Shown piece by piece: positions 42,973 to 51,901 of a stretch of 64,000 nt of DNA. Source of the stretch: Paenibacillus lentus (lineage in GTDB: Bacteria > Bacillota > Bacilli > Paenibacillales > Paenibacillaceae); the NCBI RefSeq assembly GCF_003931855.1, contig NZ_CP034248.1:2852001-2916000 (forward strand). Reading direction: 5' to 3'. The position numbers and the translations under genes were made by a program. The notes under the pieces are model-generated. The model was not told where the DNA came from, did not search any database, and saw nothing but the letters and a program-made list of their open reading frames with translations. The stretch's first letter is position 1, and each line of letters opens with the position of its first letter.

Positions 42973-43605
42973 TTATTCACGATTGGAAATGATATAAATG
43001 CATCTTTCCCCATCTTGGGCTAGGCATTCTGTACGTTTGACCTCTGTATTCAATAAAGACTTGAATAGGCTTAATTCGCAATCACAAGCTTGGTTATAGC
43101 GGTTAGCGATTTGGGAAATCGGACAGTTATGCTCCTTTAGAACATAATTACCGTCGTCATTTTGCTCGAATTCCGTCATATAGCCATTTTCGTTTTGAAT
43201 TTGCGCGAGCTTTTTTACTTTCTCGGCAAAAGGGATTCCTTCCATGCTGCTCTCATACTGCAGTTTAAGCTTATCTCGGCGTTTCTCGAAGAGAAGCCTG
43301 ATCGTTTCTTCGCCAACCTCATTCTCCAGTTCTCCAAGCAAATCAAGGGTCAGTGTATGATAGTTTTTTGGAAAAAGGCCTTCGGCCAATTCAGTTAGCC
43401 CATATACCGATGTCGGCCTGCCCATCGTCTGGCGAATCAATTTGGACTCAATCAGTCCGTCTCGCTCCATTGTGCTGAGATGACGCCTTACGGCCATTTC
43501 TGTAATTTGCAATTCGGACGTAATTTCTTTGGCGCTGAGGGAACCGGACATTTTCAGCATGTGCAGAATTCGTTCTCTCGTCGGCAGCTTATTTAGTTGG
43601 TTCAT
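42973..43605 (-). CDS. SufR-like winged-helix regulator with C-terminal Cys cluster
   Basis: A 210-residue regulator. The N-terminal DeoR/ArsR-like HTH is TRERILHMLKMSG with ITEMAVRRHLSTMERDGLIESK (in parts, residues 10-55). The C-terminal part has the pattern NCPI, ACDCE, TECLA and GERCIY at about residues 161, 172, 193 and 202, similar to Fe-S binding regulators of the SufR type. It may sense iron-sulfur or redox state; the target genes are not known. It lies 25 bases from trhO, on the same strand and downstream of it. Confidence 0.82.
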   Translation of the reverse strand: MNQLNKLPTRERILHMLKMSGSLSAKEITSELQITEMAVRRHLSTMERDGLIESKLIRQTMGRPTSVYGLTELAEGLFPKNYHTLTLDLLGELENEVGEETIRLLFEKRRDKLKLQYESSMEGIPFAEKVKKLAQIQNENGYMTEFEQNDDGNYVLKEHNCPISQIANRYNQACDCELSLFKSLLNTEVKRTECLAQDGERCIYIISNRE

Positions 43606-43630
43606 AATGACACTCCTTGCTAGAATGACA

Positions 43631-44524
43631 TTAGCTGTTGTTCACAGCTAGGACTGCTTCCTGACACTCGCTGCTGCAAAATCCGTGATGCTCATCCTCG
43701 CAGGTTTCACAGCAAACATATTGGAGATTGCAGACAGGACAGTTGATATAACGGTCATTCGTATCACCGCAATGGTAGCAGCTGGCGATAACGATATCCT
43801 CGTCGGTTCGGTTAATCGGTACGGAGATCCGTTCGTCAAAAACATAACATTTGCCATCGAATAGACGTCCCTGAACTTCGGGATCCTGGCCATATGTGAC
43901 GATTCCGCCTTCCAACTGGGCTACGTCTTTGAAGCCTTCGTTGAGCAGGAAGCCGGTTAATTTCTCGCAGCGGATTCCTCCAGTACAATAAGTTAAAACT
44001 TTCTTATCCTTATATTGGCTTAAGTTATCACGGATCCATTCCGGGAACTCCCGGAATGATTCGACCTCGGGACGAATGGCGCCGCGAAAATGGCCGATAT
44101 CGTATTCGTAGTCGTTGCGGCCGTCAATGATAATGACGTCGTCCTGCTGCAGCTGTTCATGGAATTCGACCGGTGACAGCCGTTTTCCACTAATTTTATT
44201 CGGATCAAGCTCATGCTCATAGCGGAAAGTGACCAATTCTTTCTTGTGGCGGACGAACATTTTTTTGAAGGCATGGCCTTCGACTTCATCGATTTTAAAT
44301 ACGATGTCGTGGAACAACGGATTGGCCCGCAGGTGGTCCATGTATTTCTGCGTTTGCTCTATCGTTCCGGATACGGTTCCATTGATTCCTTCAGACGCGA
44401 TAAGAATGCGCCCCTTAAGTCCGAGATGTTTGCAATATTGCAAATGCTCGGTAGTAAAAGTTTCTGGAGATTCGATGTGTACAAATTTATAATATAGTAA
44501 CACGCGGTATGCGGGTTTGCTCAT
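43631..44524 (-). CDS. trhO: tRNA uridine(34) hydroxylase TrhO (YceA, rhodanese-like)
   Basis: A 297-residue protein. An N-terminal acylphosphatase-like domain ([19 protein letters not shown] near residue 38) is followed by a rhodanese domain whose active-site loop is [14 protein letters not shown] near residue 180, and a Cys-rich tail with CYHCGD, CPVC, CCETC and FCSSEC that likely binds zinc. TrhO makes 5-hydroxyuridine at tRNA position 34 using oxygen. The start at 44524 (MSKPAYR) has TAGGTG upstream. Confidence 0.92.
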   Translation of the reverse strand: MSKPAYRVLLYYKFVHIESPETFTTEHLQYCKHLGLKGRILIASEGINGTVSGTIEQTQKYMDHLRANPLFHDIVFKIDEVEGHAFKKMFVRHKKELVTFRYEHELDPNKISGKRLSPVEFHEQLQQDDVIIIDGRNDYEYDIGHFRGAIRPEVESFREFPEWIRDNLSQYKDKKVLTYCTGGIRCEKLTGFLLNEGFKDVAQLEGGIVTYGQDPEVQGRLFDGKCYVFDERISVPINRTDEDIVIASCYHCGDTNDRYINCPVCNLQYVCCETCEDEHHGFCSSECQEAVLAVNNS

Positions 44525-44645
44525 TTTGATCACCTATCTATATTGGATTCTTCTGCATTGTAGTGAATTTTAACTACTTAGTCAATATTAAAGTATAGTA
44601 AGTATAGTAACGAAAATCTACAGGATAATTAAAGGAGATATACTT

Positions 44646-45347
44646 ATGCCTCGAACAGTTGGCTTTATTTATGCACACCCAGATGATGAAACGTTTGGCT
44701 GCTCTTTTCTGATTCGGCAGATTTCGGATGAGGGTACGAAGGTAGTTTTGCTGACCGCGACGCAGGGTGAAGCAGGGAAGAGTGGCAGGCTTGGTGCAAT
44801 GACACGAGAAGAGCTGGCCGCAATCCGGGAACAAGAATTGCAGAGGGCCGGAGAGATTTTGGGCATCAGTGAGATTGAGCACTTAAGGATGGGAGACGGT
44901 AGGCTTCAGGAAGTGAAGCAGGAGGTGCTTGCTGACCGTATTATCGAATTTCTCAATAAGCATCAAGCTGAAGTGGTCGTTACTTTTCCCGCTGACGGCA
45001 TATCAGGCCATCCTGACCATATTGCCATTCATCATGCGGTAAATCAGGCGGTTTTCAGCGGGGCATGCAGTTCCGTTCAAAAGCTTTATTATAACGTGAT
45101 GGGGATTCAGGAGTCCCAAGCTATGGGAACGGCGGTGCTGGAGATCAAAGGAGGGGGGCATGAGGAGGTGAAGGCGAAGGCTTTGACGGCTCATGAATCC
45201 CAGATTCTATCGATCGAGCGAGTATTCGGCAAGTTGGACGAGGGTCCGCCTTGGCATTTCTCGCCGGAATTATTCCTGCTCGTGTGGGAGCGGGGGAGCT
45301 TTTACCCGGCAAAGCAAGAGCGTTCCATTTTTGATGATTTGCTATAG
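44646..45347 (+). CDS. PIG-L family deacetylase (possible BshB-type)
   Basis: A 233-residue LmbE/PIG-L enzyme. The zinc motif AHPDDETFG is at residues 10-18, with the third ligand His in GISGHPDHIAIHHAV near residue 118. Family members deacetylate N-acetylglucosaminyl-malate in bacillithiol synthesis (BshB) or other amino sugars. Which substrate applies is not shown. It is divergent from trhO, with AAAGGAG upstream. Confidence 0.85.
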   Translation: MPRTVGFIYAHPDDETFGCSFLIRQISDEGTKVVLLTATQGEAGKSGRLGAMTREELAAIREQELQRAGEILGISEIEHLRMGDGRLQEVKQEVLADRIIEFLNKHQAEVVVTFPADGISGHPDHIAIHHAVNQAVFSGACSSVQKLYYNVMGIQESQAMGTAVLEIKGGGHEEVKAKALTAHESQILSIERVFGKLDEGPPWHFSPELFLLVWERGSFYPAKQERSIFDDLL

Positions 45348-45364
45348 GGAGTCCAAAGAATTAT

Positions 45365-45400
45365 AAAAAGGCTGCTCCTCGAGAGGAACAGCCTTTTTTA
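45365..45400. terminator. Bidirectional terminator
   Basis: AAAAAGGCTG...TCCT pairs with AGGA...CAGCCTTTTT (45384-45398), closing a CGAG loop, between convergent deacetylase and doxX. Confidence 0.85.
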
Positions 45401-45426
45401 CGAATTGTAGTGTTTCAACTTGTGGC

Positions 45427-45969
45427 TTATGCACCATGGTTAACTTTCAATTGTGGCTTTCCGGCAGGCGCTTCTGTTTTGGTTACTGCTTTGTCTTTGT
45501 TGAACAGCCCGCGAAGGTAAGGGAGAACATAGTAGTCTAATCCGATTTTGCCTGCATTAGCTGCGGCTACGATGATCAGTACTTCAAGCAGAAGCATTTG
45601 CGCATTCGTGCTTACGGTTCCCGAGAAAAGGAACGCGGCGTTCATTACGAGTCCCATCAGCGCTGCAAAAGTAGTGAAGGTGCCTAGAATCAAACCAAGA
45701 CCGACTAGAAACTCTCCATAAGGAACGAGGATGTTAAAGACATCTACGCCTGGAAGTGCAACATTTTCTAGGAATACCCCCCACCATCCCTGTACTGTCG
45801 GATTCTCACCAGTACTTTTAGCGATAGCTCCAGCGAGGTAGCCTTCGGCATTAAATCCGCCTGTAATTTTGCCCCAGCCTGCTTTCATCCATGCTATACC
45901 AAGATAAATTCGAATGACTGTCAGGAACCACATTGCAAATTTATTTGTTCTGAGGAAATTGTTAAACAT
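45427..45969 (-). CDS. DoxX-family membrane protein
   Basis: A 180-residue protein with about four hydrophobic helices (about residues 14-30, 70-100, 95-115, 125-145). The motifs WFLTVIRIYLGIAWMKAGWGKI and YGEFLVGLGLILG fit the DoxX/TQO-DoxD-like family, some of which act in thiosulfate or quinone-linked electron flow or in redox stress complexes. AAGGAG precedes ATG 45969. The promoter carries two FNR/CRP-type palindromes, suggesting control by oxygen or a related signal. Confidence 0.85.
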   Translation of the reverse strand: MFNNFLRTNKFAMWFLTVIRIYLGIAWMKAGWGKITGGFNAEGYLAGAIAKSTGENPTVQGWWGVFLENVALPGVDVFNILVPYGEFLVGLGLILGTFTTFAALMGLVMNAAFLFSGTVSTNAQMLLLEVLIIVAAANAGKIGLDYYVLPYLRGLFNKDKAVTKTEAPAGKPQLKVNHGA

Positions 45970-46037
45970 AATTACCACTCCTTGTTTATAATCCAATTTT
46001 GTTTTTTGTTTTTGGGATGATCATCTTTGATGTCTTT

Positions 46038-46080
46038 ATTATAAGTGATTTTTTTCACAACATATGTGATTTAAATCACA
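46038..46080 (-). promoter_or_regulatory. doxX promoter with two FNR/CRP-type sites
   Basis: On the minus strand a perfect -10 TATAAT lies at 46043-46038, with no good -35 (CATATG at 46066-46061). A perfect 16-base palindrome TGTGATTTAAATCACA is at 46065-46080; its centre is about 41.5 bases upstream of the expected start, the classic activator position. A second, imperfect copy, AGTGATTTTTTTCACA at 46044-46059, occupies the spacer. The half-site TGTGA-N6-TCACA fits FNR, ArcR or other CRP-family proteins. Confidence 0.8.
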
Positions 46081-46123
46081 ATTATTAAATTTTTAATAAA
46101 TTAATTTTTAACTGTTATAAAAA

Positions 46124-46158
46124 AAGAAAGCGGAGAAGGATGAGCTTCTCCGCTTTAC
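46124..46158 (-). terminator. Terminator of the two small genes
   Basis: On the minus strand AAAGCGGAGAAG and CTTCTCCGCTTT (46145-46156 with 46127-46138) form a 12-base stem followed by a run of T. It lies directly after the small gene ending at 46160. Confidence 0.85.
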
Positions 46159-46159
46159 C

Positions 46160-46324
46160 TTAAGATCTAGGCGAAACATCTGTCCGCACGACGCCAACAT
46201 CGGACGCATTAATGGCAAATGAATTGCCGCCCTGTCCTGTGCTGGAGCGAGCGGACTGGGTAACATGGACAACATTCCTGCCATTTTTCCAATGACGTCG
46301 CTTATTTGTTTTTTTTGAACGCAT
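46160..46324 (-). CDS. 54-residue basic small protein
   Basis: A short frame on the minus strand begins MRSKKTNKRRHWKNG and ends VGVVRTDVSPRS, with a Gly-Asn-Ser rich middle. GGGGTGAAG lies just before the ATG. The N-terminal half is strongly basic; the C-terminal half, NSFAINASDVGVV, looks beta-like. No family is recognised. It is followed directly by a terminator and preceded by another small gene on the same strand. Confidence 0.62.
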   Translation of the reverse strand: MRSKKTNKRRHWKNGRNVVHVTQSARSSTGQGGNSFAINASDVGVVRTDVSPRS

Positions 46325-46374
46325 TCTCTTCACCCCCCTTCATCAGAGGCTTGGCTCGTTAACTAAGGGAGAAG

Positions 46375-46533
46375 TCAGCGCTCACGCTTTTTGAAAATTT
46401 TCACGTTAATTGCATTGCTTGCTAGGGCGTTTCCTAAATGTGCTTTAGCCTGCGCAGATTGGATGATTTGGATGATCAGATAGCGGTTTTTTCCGACTTT
46501 GCGTCGGTAAGTCTTCACATTTGTCCGGATCAA
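46375..46533 (-). CDS. 52-residue basic small protein (TTG start)
   Basis: The minus-strand frame starts with TTG at 46533, begins MIRTNVKTYRRKVGKNR and ends NVKIFKKRER. AAAGGAG lies at a suitable distance, in GGAAAGGAGACGAAGGAA. A central hydrophobic-amphipathic helix YLIIQIIQSAQAKAH is flanked by basic residues. It is not recognised. With the next small gene it makes a pair ending at the terminator at 46124-46158; both might be spore or surface components, but that is a guess. Confidence 0.6.
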   Translation of the reverse strand: MIRTNVKTYRRKVGKNRYLIIQIIQSAQAKAHLGNALASNAINVKIFKKRER

Positions 46534-46635
46534 TTCCTTCGTCTCCTTTCCGTGAAACGGAACTGATTATAACTATGCAAGGAGTAAGGACAAAGGTATC
46601 GGCGAATGGCTAGGAAGCCATAGAACTCCGGAAAA

Positions 46636-47403
46636 TCAGTGGGTGACTTTTTCCAGCAGGTGATCAGGCGTCACTTTGTGGGACAGCAGTTCAGATACGG
46701 TCACGAAGGAGTAGCCCCGCTTTTTGAGCTCGGGCAAGATCTGTTTAAGGGCCTCGATAGTTTGATTGCTATTCGCTACATAATCATGCATGAGGACGAT
46801 GTCGCCGCTGCGTGCACCCGAGAGCACTCTCTTGACGATTTTATTCACACCGGGAGCTTTCCAGTCTTTCGTATCCTGATGCCAAGACCATAGGATGAAC
46901 TTCAAATCATTCTGTTTGGATACCTGAATGAGCTCTTCATTATAAAAGCCTCCCGGAGAACGAAAGAGTGCTGCTTTATAGCCGGTTGCTTGGAAAATAA
47001 TCTGCTGGGTTTTGCTGAGTTCATTTTGCATTTTACTTTTCGCCATACCTCGAAACGAAGGATGCTGGTAGGAATGGTTGGCTACCTCATGTCCACGGGC
47101 CAGCTGCAATTGAACAATTTCAGGGTACTTCTCGACTCGTTCCCCTACTACGAAAAAGGTAGCTTTAGCGTTGTATTGATCCAGCACGTCTAGAATTTGC
47201 GGCGTCTGGCGATGATCCGGGCCATCATCGAACGTCAGGGCAATATACTTGTCTTCGGTAGGTACCTCCCAAACGATATCCCCGCGTTCCTCATAATAGG
47301 CTCTATCCTTGAATTGGGATGCTGGTTGAGCGGATGATTGTTGCGGGGTTAAGGGGAAGACCAGGGTAAATATTAGAATCAGCAATCGTGTGTATTTAGA
47401 CAT
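46636..47403 (-). CDS. Polysaccharide deacetylase (NodB/PdaA-like)
   Basis: A 255-residue carbohydrate esterase family 4 enzyme with an N-terminal signal peptide (about residues 1-26). Motifs: TFDDGPDHR with the catalytic and metal Asp near residue 58, HSYQHPSF with two metal His near residue 110, RSPGGFYN near 148, WSWHQDTKDW near 172, and LMHDYVANS near 202. Deacetylation of peptidoglycan or other N-acetyl glycans outside the membrane is expected. The ATG at 47403 is preferred because GGAGGA falls between it and an earlier ATG. Confidence 0.9.
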   Translation of the reverse strand: MSKYTRLLILIFTLVFPLTPQQSSAQPASQFKDRAYYEERGDIVWEVPTEDKYIALTFDDGPDHRQTPQILDVLDQYNAKATFFVVGERVEKYPEIVQLQLARGHEVANHSYQHPSFRGMAKSKMQNELSKTQQIIFQATGYKAALFRSPGGFYNEELIQVSKQNDLKFILWSWHQDTKDWKAPGVNKIVKRVLSGARSGDIVLMHDYVANSNQTIEALKQILPELKKRGYSFVTVSELLSHKVTPDHLLEKVTH

Positions 47404-47555
47404 TTGCCTGCATTCCTCCATTATGCGGTCGTTAACTAACGTTTGTTATTTTGCTGCAATGCAAAGATTTTATCCCTGTTTTAACATAACCGCACATCCA
47501 AGCAGGCTTGTTGAAAGACGATGTCGAATAAGATGATTGCGGGGAGGTGATGAGG

Positions 47556-47717
47556 ATGAAGAGAAACCGTGTAAAAACATTCTTCAACACAAATATTGGT
47601 GATCTTGAAAAGGAGATCAACGACTGGCTCTACGAAAATAGAAGATTTACCGTCCAGTCTATACAGTATTCTTCACAAGGGGACCATTTTAGCGCCCTCG
47701 TATGGTACTTAGTGTAA
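47556..47717 (+). CDS. Small Cse60-like protein
   Basis: A 53-residue protein starting MKRNRVKTFFNT. The pattern VKTFFNTN, DLEKEINDWLYEN, VQSIQYS and ALVWY resembles the short sporulation protein Cse60/DUF2758, where a strand-helix-strand-strand fold is expected. GGGGAGG at 47541-47547 supports ATG 47556 over 47550. It is short enough to be missed by length cut-offs. A terminator follows. Confidence 0.6.
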   Translation: MKRNRVKTFFNTNIGDLEKEINDWLYENRRFTVQSIQYSSQGDHFSALVWYLV

Positions 47718-47749
47718 TCATTCTTTTTTCCTCGTATAGACGAACCAAA

Positions 47750-47780
47750 AAACCTTTGAAGCCAACGGCTTCAAGGGTTT
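47750..47780. terminator. Bidirectional hairpin
   Basis: AAACCTTTGAAGCC (47750-47763) and GGCTTCAAGGGTTT (47767-47780) pair with one G-T or mismatch, between the small gene and the convergent PilZ gene. Confidence 0.8.
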
Positions 47781-47823
47781 ATGGTAGTACGTTCTCAGTT
47801 AACCCGATCCTCTCAAAGTAACG

Positions 47824-48489
47824 CTACAAAGAATAGTTTTTAAGTTTGTTTCTCGCTTCAACCTGCTTGAATAAGCAATATTTAATAATATCCGAGCGAG
47901 TCGATTCCTTCATATGAACAAATTCCAGTGATACTTTAAAGTTGTTGTCCGGCAGTTTTGCACAGTTTACAATTTTCCCATAAAACTCGATCGTATTTTG
48001 GGAATTGTTTGTCTCAAGGTGCATAATGCCGGCTATGAGCTTCTCTGTCTCAACTGCAAAGCTGCAGAGAAATGATAGTCCTCCCCCACTAATATCCTTT
48101 GTCGTCACCTTTATAAATTCATCAATTTCAGAATGCTCTATCGATTTGAGGTTCAAATTTAATTCCACCTCGACGGGGACGCGAAAGAATCGCCTTCTCT
48201 GTGCCTTTTTTATACGATCGACGGAGGGGGCTTGGAACCATAGCTGACTATGCAGTAAATTAAGTTGGGTATCAAAGGAGTACAGTGCCCGCTCCTCATT
48301 ATGAAAATATACAGTTACAGACATATGGTTTGTCACAGACAAATATCGGTTCATACGATTGATTGGTTTTTGTATGTAAATGCGATTGTGATCTTGATGG
48401 TTAACTTGTGTTTTATACATGACTCCTTCAAACGTTTGAAGCTCGAGCAGTTGGCCTTTCCAAAACTCGACTATAGCCGATCCTTCCAT
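47824..48489 (-). CDS. PilZ-domain protein (YpfA/YcgR-like c-di-GMP receptor)
   Basis: A 221-residue protein with an N-terminal YcgR-like beta domain (residues 1-95) and a C-terminal PilZ domain. The c-di-GMP motifs are both present: RRRFFRVP near residue 98 (RxxxR) and DISGGGLSF near 132 (D/NxSxxG). In Bacilli such proteins slow the flagellar motor upon c-di-GMP binding. It is divergent from a GGDEF-EAL protein that can make and degrade the ligand. Confidence 0.9.
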   Translation of the reverse strand: MEGSAIVEFWKGQLLELQTFEGVMYKTQVNHQDHNRIYIQKPINRMNRYLSVTNHMSVTVYFHNEERALYSFDTQLNLLHSQLWFQAPSVDRIKKAQRRRFFRVPVEVELNLNLKSIEHSEIDEFIKVTTKDISGGGLSFLCSFAVETEKLIAGIMHLETNNSQNTIEFYGKIVNCAKLPDNNFKVSLEFVHMKESTRSDIIKYCLFKQVEARNKLKNYSL

Positions 48490-48632
48490 GATTTATCTCC
48501 TTTCGCCAGTATTGCTCTTATTCGATTACAACAAATTCAACTCTACAATACCTATACATGTAAGCGATTCCCGGGGCTGTCAAGTTTTTGTAGAGCCCAT
48601 TCTTGTAAAATATGGGGTAAGGGGGGGAATCA

Positions 48633-50651
48633 ATGAACATAGAAGGCAGTTATAATTTGTATATTGTGGCACTTTCAGTAGTTATCGCCGTATTAGCATC
48701 ATACTCCGCATTAAACATAGTGACAAAGATTTCTCTCGCGAAGGGAAAAACCAGGTTCTTTTGGTTGCTGGCGGGCTCCTTAGTGATGGGCAACGGCATT
48801 TGGTCAATGCATTTTGTTGGAATGCTGGCTTATCATACGCATATGACGGTTCATTACGATATCTGGTTTACGTTAGGTTCGCTGCTAGCAAGTGTAATCG
48901 CTTCATTCATAGCATTTTATATCACCATGCCTCGAAATACGAATTGGTATAAAATCGCCGGCGGCGGCTTCATTATAGGCAGCGGAATCGTCACGATGCA
49001 CTACATGGGAATGGAAGCCATGATCATACCCAACGCTATCTATTACGATCCAGTTTTGCTGGTGTTGTCGATAATTATTGCATTAGTGGCTTCTTACTTG
49101 GCTTTGCTGCTCTTCTTACATTTTCAAAGCGAATCGAAGACAAGTTGGGTTAAGTGGTTGTCGGCAGCCCTCATGGGCATTGCCATTTGCGGGATGCATT
49201 ATACGGCTATGGAGGCCGTCAAGCTTCAGCATCCTGCAGCGGCCAAAGCGATGGCGCCAACGCCTGCCGGGCAAGAACTATTTTTGCTGCTCTGTGTTAT
49301 GATTGTCATCTTCATTATTCTGCTCGTATCCTGGGGAGCGCTAATCTTTGAGCGGCACGTACTGGAAAAGTTGGCTTACCTGGACTCGGTTACCGGATTG
49401 CCCAACCGCAACGAAATGAACCGCTTCTTCGATTCGCATGTCGGCACTGAAAAGATTGGAGTTCTATTTCTAGATTTAGATCAGTTCAAGGCGATAAATG
49501 ATACGCTCGGTCATAACATCGGCGATTTGCTCATTCAAGAAGTCGGCATTCGCCTTCGTCAATTCATTCGCGAGGACCAGCAAGCATTTCGCATTGGCGG
49601 CGACGAGTTCCTATTCATTATCAAGCAATGCAATACGGCGCGCGCAGAGCAACTTGCCCACAAAATTTTGTACAGCATTAAGCAAGTATACTATATTGAG
49701 GGTAATGAATTATACGTCACAGGCAGCATTGGGATCAGTATTGGCTCGATTCAGGATTCCAACCGATCTGTATTGCTCAAGACAGCGGATACGGCAATGT
49801 ATAGAGCTAAAGGGTTAGGCAAAAACCAAATCTGCTTCTATAGCGAAGAGATGGGCCTTCAGTTAGTTCGTAAAATGGAACTGGAGAAGGATCTCCAGCT
49901 CGCCTTGGAAAATAATCAGTTTTTCATTATGTATCAACCTAAGTGGAACGTAAAAACCAACAGCCTGGTTGGATTCGAGGCGCTAATCCGTTGGCAGCAT
50001 CCAAGACTCGGCCTGGTTGCTCCGGGGGAGTTCATTCAAATTGCAGAAGGGACAGGGCTTATCGTGCCGATGACTAAATGGGCGTTGGAGCAGGCCTGTC
50101 GCCAATGCAAAGAATGGCAGTCTCAAGGATTGCAGCAGCCGGTTTCTGTTAATCTGTCGGTTCGGCTGTTTCAAAATGATAGTCTACAGGAACTAGTGCA
50201 AAACGTGTTGGATAAATTTGAACTAGCACCTCACTTGCTCGAACTGGAAATTACCGAGTCGATGGTTTTGTACGATATTAACGATATTATTCGTCAGCTC
50301 CAAGGCCTTCGTGAGCTTGGCGTACGGGTATCCATGGATGACTTTGGAACAGGATACTCCTCGATTGGCCTGCTTGACCGGCTTCCGATCGACGCATTGA
50401 AGCTGGATCGTTTATTTACTAATGATTTAGAGAATCCGAGCAAACGGGCGGTCATTAACGCGATCATTATGATGGCTAACAATCTCCAGCTTGATATCAT
50501 TGCTGAAGGCGTCGAAAACCAGGAGCATATTGATCTTTTGGCTCGTCTTGGTTGCTATGTGATGCAAGGTTATTATTACGGCGAGCCGATGAGAGAAGCA
50601 GAAATTCACGAATGGGTCAGAACCAATGAACACAATATGAGTGTAGTCTGA
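48633..50651 (+). CDS. MHYT-GGDEF-EAL bifunctional c-di-GMP enzyme
   Basis: A 672-residue protein. The N-terminal MHYT sensor has seven or so membrane helices (residues 8-240) and three repeats of the motif, MHFVGM, MHYMGM and MHYTAM; these may bind metal or gas ligands. The GGDEF domain (about 250-405) has intact RIGGDEF with Gly-322 and Glu near 325. The EAL domain (about 420-660) has FEALIRW near residue 448 and DDFGTGYSS near 568 and EGVE near 625, so both activities may be alive. The start ATG 48633 follows AAGGGGGGG. Confidence 0.93.
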   Translation: MNIEGSYNLYIVALSVVIAVLASYSALNIVTKISLAKGKTRFFWLLAGSLVMGNGIWSMHFVGMLAYHTHMTVHYDIWFTLGSLLASVIASFIAFYITMPRNTNWYKIAGGGFIIGSGIVTMHYMGMEAMIIPNAIYYDPVLLVLSIIIALVASYLALLLFLHFQSESKTSWVKWLSAALMGIAICGMHYTAMEAVKLQHPAAAKAMAPTPAGQELFLLLCVMIVIFIILLVSWGALIFERHVLEKLAYLDSVTGLPNRNEMNRFFDSHVGTEKIGVLFLDLDQFKAINDTLGHNIGDLLIQEVGIRLRQFIREDQQAFRIGGDEFLFIIKQCNTARAEQLAHKILYSIKQVYYIEGNELYVTGSIGISIGSIQDSNRSVLLKTADTAMYRAKGLGKNQICFYSEEMGLQLVRKMELEKDLQLALENNQFFIMYQPKWNVKTNSLVGFEALIRWQHPRLGLVAPGEFIQIAEGTGLIVPMTKWALEQACRQCKEWQSQGLQQPVSVNLSVRLFQNDSLQELVQNVLDKFELAPHLLELEITESMVLYDINDIIRQLQGLRELGVRVSMDDFGTGYSSIGLLDRLPIDALKLDRLFTNDLENPSKRAVINAIIMMANNLQLDIIAEGVENQEHIDLLARLGCYVMQGYYYGEPMREAEIHEWVRTNEHNMSVV

Positions 50652-50719
50652 CTGCCGGGATTTTGCAAAATCATTCCATCAATCGGTAGAATTCTTGCAA
50701 ATCAGTGATGCAGCAAGGA

Positions 50720-51856
50720 TCAATTCTCGTGTTCGATTTTCCAATTGTCGTACCAATCCGTAATATATGTACTTGGCTGTTCATTGAACTCCTCAAGCAA
50801 AATAGCAACAAGCAGGCGATATTGCCGGTGGACAGCCAATGAATTTTTATTCGAAGCAAATATTTTCATTAGTGCAAAATGCGCTTCCTCCGCAATAGGG
50901 TGCTGATGACATATTTCCAGGTATTTTTCCACGGCCTTCGATTGCTGATGGTTCGACATATACCATTCCGCCATTCGAAATGAGGTGCGGAGCCATAGCA
51001 TTTTTAACCTCTGTCGTTCACTTTCCGCCCACCAGTAATCGTATTCCTTCAAATAATCATCTTTAAATAATTTCATCATATTCACATAATCGGCAATTGT
51101 CGTGTTCTTTAAAGGTAGGCTGGACATCATAAAATTCTCCCATTCCTCGACATCCAGAAGCACATTGTTTAAATTTAAAACATATCCGTCTACAGAGTTC
51201 GTGAGCGAAAAATAATCCTCAAATTGCTCCAAAGTTTTTCGAATATGATAAATGATTGTATACAATAAGGAATACGCTCTGTTGGGTTCATATTCGGGCC
51301 ACAGCAATTCAATTAAAGTCGATTTACGGATGAATTGTCCACGGCATTGCAGCATATATAAGAACAATTCCTGGGCTCGGGTTGTCCGCCAACGCAGCGG
51401 CGGTAGCTGCTTTTCTTTAAGAATCATTTGAAAATGGCCTAGCATTTTAATTTGCAGCGATTGGTTTTTCTGGGCCAGCCGATCTAAATCAAACTCGGTA
51501 TGTGAACGATCAATACGCTGAATTGTATTCATCAACCTTTCCAATTTGACAGGCTTGAGCAGATAATCCAATGCGTTTAACTCAAATGCTCGTACGGCAT
51601 ATGATTCATATCCAGTGACGAACACAATTTTCAAATCCGGTTTCACTTGTAAAATTTCTTCCGCTAATTGAATCCCATCGATTTTCGGAAGTTGGATATC
51701 GAGGAAAGCCAGATCGATCGATTGATTAAGTATCTCTTTCTTGCCCAAATCCGGATCGGAAAACTTCCCCACGATTTCAATTTCAGGAATCTGCATTAGC
51801 TGGTGTTCTAGATAATCCAGTGCAATAATATCATCATCCAGAAGAATAACTTTCAT
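50720..51856 (-). CDS. SARP/BTAD-type response regulator
   Basis: A 378-residue protein. The receiver domain occupies about residues 1-120: acidic pocket LLDDD near residue 5, phospho-Asp in LAFLDIQLP near 54, and Lys in LLKPVK near 103. A winged-helix DNA-binding part follows (residues about 135-235, RTTRAQELFLYML and LIELLWP), then a bacterial transcription activation (BTAD) all-helical region to the end. No partner kinase is adjacent. The start at 51856 has GGGAGAG upstream, and the frame extension to 51901 lacks one. Confidence 0.88.
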   Translation of the reverse strand: MKVILLDDDIIALDYLEHQLMQIPEIEIVGKFSDPDLGKKEILNQSIDLAFLDIQLPKIDGIQLAEEILQVKPDLKIVFVTGYESYAVRAFELNALDYLLKPVKLERLMNTIQRIDRSHTEFDLDRLAQKNQSLQIKMLGHFQMILKEKQLPPLRWRTTRAQELFLYMLQCRGQFIRKSTLIELLWPEYEPNRAYSLLYTIIYHIRKTLEQFEDYFSLTNSVDGYVLNLNNVLLDVEEWENFMMSSLPLKNTTIADYVNMMKLFKDDYLKEYDYWWAESERQRLKMLWLRTSFRMAEWYMSNHQQSKAVEKYLEICHQHPIAEEAHFALMKIFASNKNSLAVHRQYRLLVAILLEEFNEQPSTYITDWYDNWKIEHEN

Positions 51857-51901
51857 CGCGCTCTCCCTACATATGTAATAACATCTGTAACAAACTAACA
51901 A

